Assembly (NCBI GenBank): GCA_944391275.1
Contig: CALXSZ010000125.1
Span: 1 to 5,312 of the forward strand
Length of the DNA: 5,312 bases
From: an uncultured Syntrophomonadaceae bacterium
Lineage (GTDB): Bacteria; Bacillota; Syntrophomonadia; Syntrophomonadales; Syntrophomonadaceae
Direction of reading: 5' to 3'
The notes beneath the pieces are model-generated. The model did not search any database, was not told where the DNA came from, and was given only the letters and a program-made list of their open reading frames with translations. Position numbers and translations under genes: made by a program. How positions within the stretch are numbered: position 1 is the stretch's first letter; each line of letters opens with the position of its first letter. This document shows, in pieces, positions 5,225 through 5,312 of the stretch.

Positions 5225-5312
5225 ATGATCGCAAATGGACAGCTGGCCTCTGTGGGAAAGAATATCCAGGAAAAGGCCACCCTCATTTGGAATGTGGCAA
5301 ATACCCTCTTTG
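5225..5312 (+). CDS. hsdM: Type I restriction-modification methyltransferase subunit HsdM, N-terminus only
   Basis: Only the first 29 codons are in the window. The string EKATLIWNVANTLF is the characteristic opening of HsdM proteins, the N6-adenine methyltransferase and modification subunit of type I systems. The catalytic NPPF motif would lie far beyond the edge. AAAGGG (5212-5217) is 7 bases before the ATG. A short dyad (GCGAT at 5217-5221, ATCGC at 5228-5232) places the start codon in a hairpin loop. By family habit hsdS and hsdR should follow on the same strand, but this cannot be seen here. Confidence 0.8.
   Translation, partial: MIANGQLASVGKNIQEKATLIWNVANTLF

Overview
The window looks like a piece of a low- to mid-GC Bacillota (Clostridia-like) chromosome. 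The evidence is strong GGAGG-type ribosome binding sites, near-consensus sigma-A promoters, AT-rich intergenic stretches and T-tailed terminators. The genus cannot be named from the sequence.

Left part (1-3284, all genes on the minus strand): a self-contained metal-response module. In transcription order it holds a CsoR-family metal-sensing repressor (2946-3221), a P1B-type metal-transporting ATPase with no N-terminal metal-binding domain (867-2738), and a 59-residue two-helix membrane protein joined to the ATPase by an ATGA stop/start overlap (691-870). Three copies of a 16-bp operator (ATACC-n6-GGTAT or close) lie in the csoR and ATPase promoters. This is the expected wiring for a repressor that silences itself and the exporter until metal is bound. 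Downstream lies a cysteine-rich YkgJ-like protein gene that runs off the left edge (1-500). It has its own promoter and a structured leader with a 13-bp perfect stem (545-609).

Middle (3285-5098): an AT-rich gap with a possible short divergent transcript, followed by a decayed insertion sequence of the ISL3 family. An XRE-type helix-turn-helix ORF (3608 onward) reads in frame into the transposase N-terminus. The transposase is dead: an apparent internal deletion just after its CPNC zinc-finger motif shifts the frame near 4000, and three stop codons (4614, 4620, 4752) interrupt the catalytic domain. Hairpin terminators pointing outward sit at both ends.

Right edge (5099-5312): an AT-rich promoter region, then the first 29 codons of a type I restriction-modification methyltransferase (hsdM). 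This suggests that a defence locus starts here and continues beyond the window.

The coherent system in this window is the CsoR / ATPase / small membrane protein module. Its most unusual features are the ATPase's mixed metal-site signature, the coupled small protein, and the leader upstream of the cysteine-rich protein. I see no CRISPR array, tRNA or rRNA.
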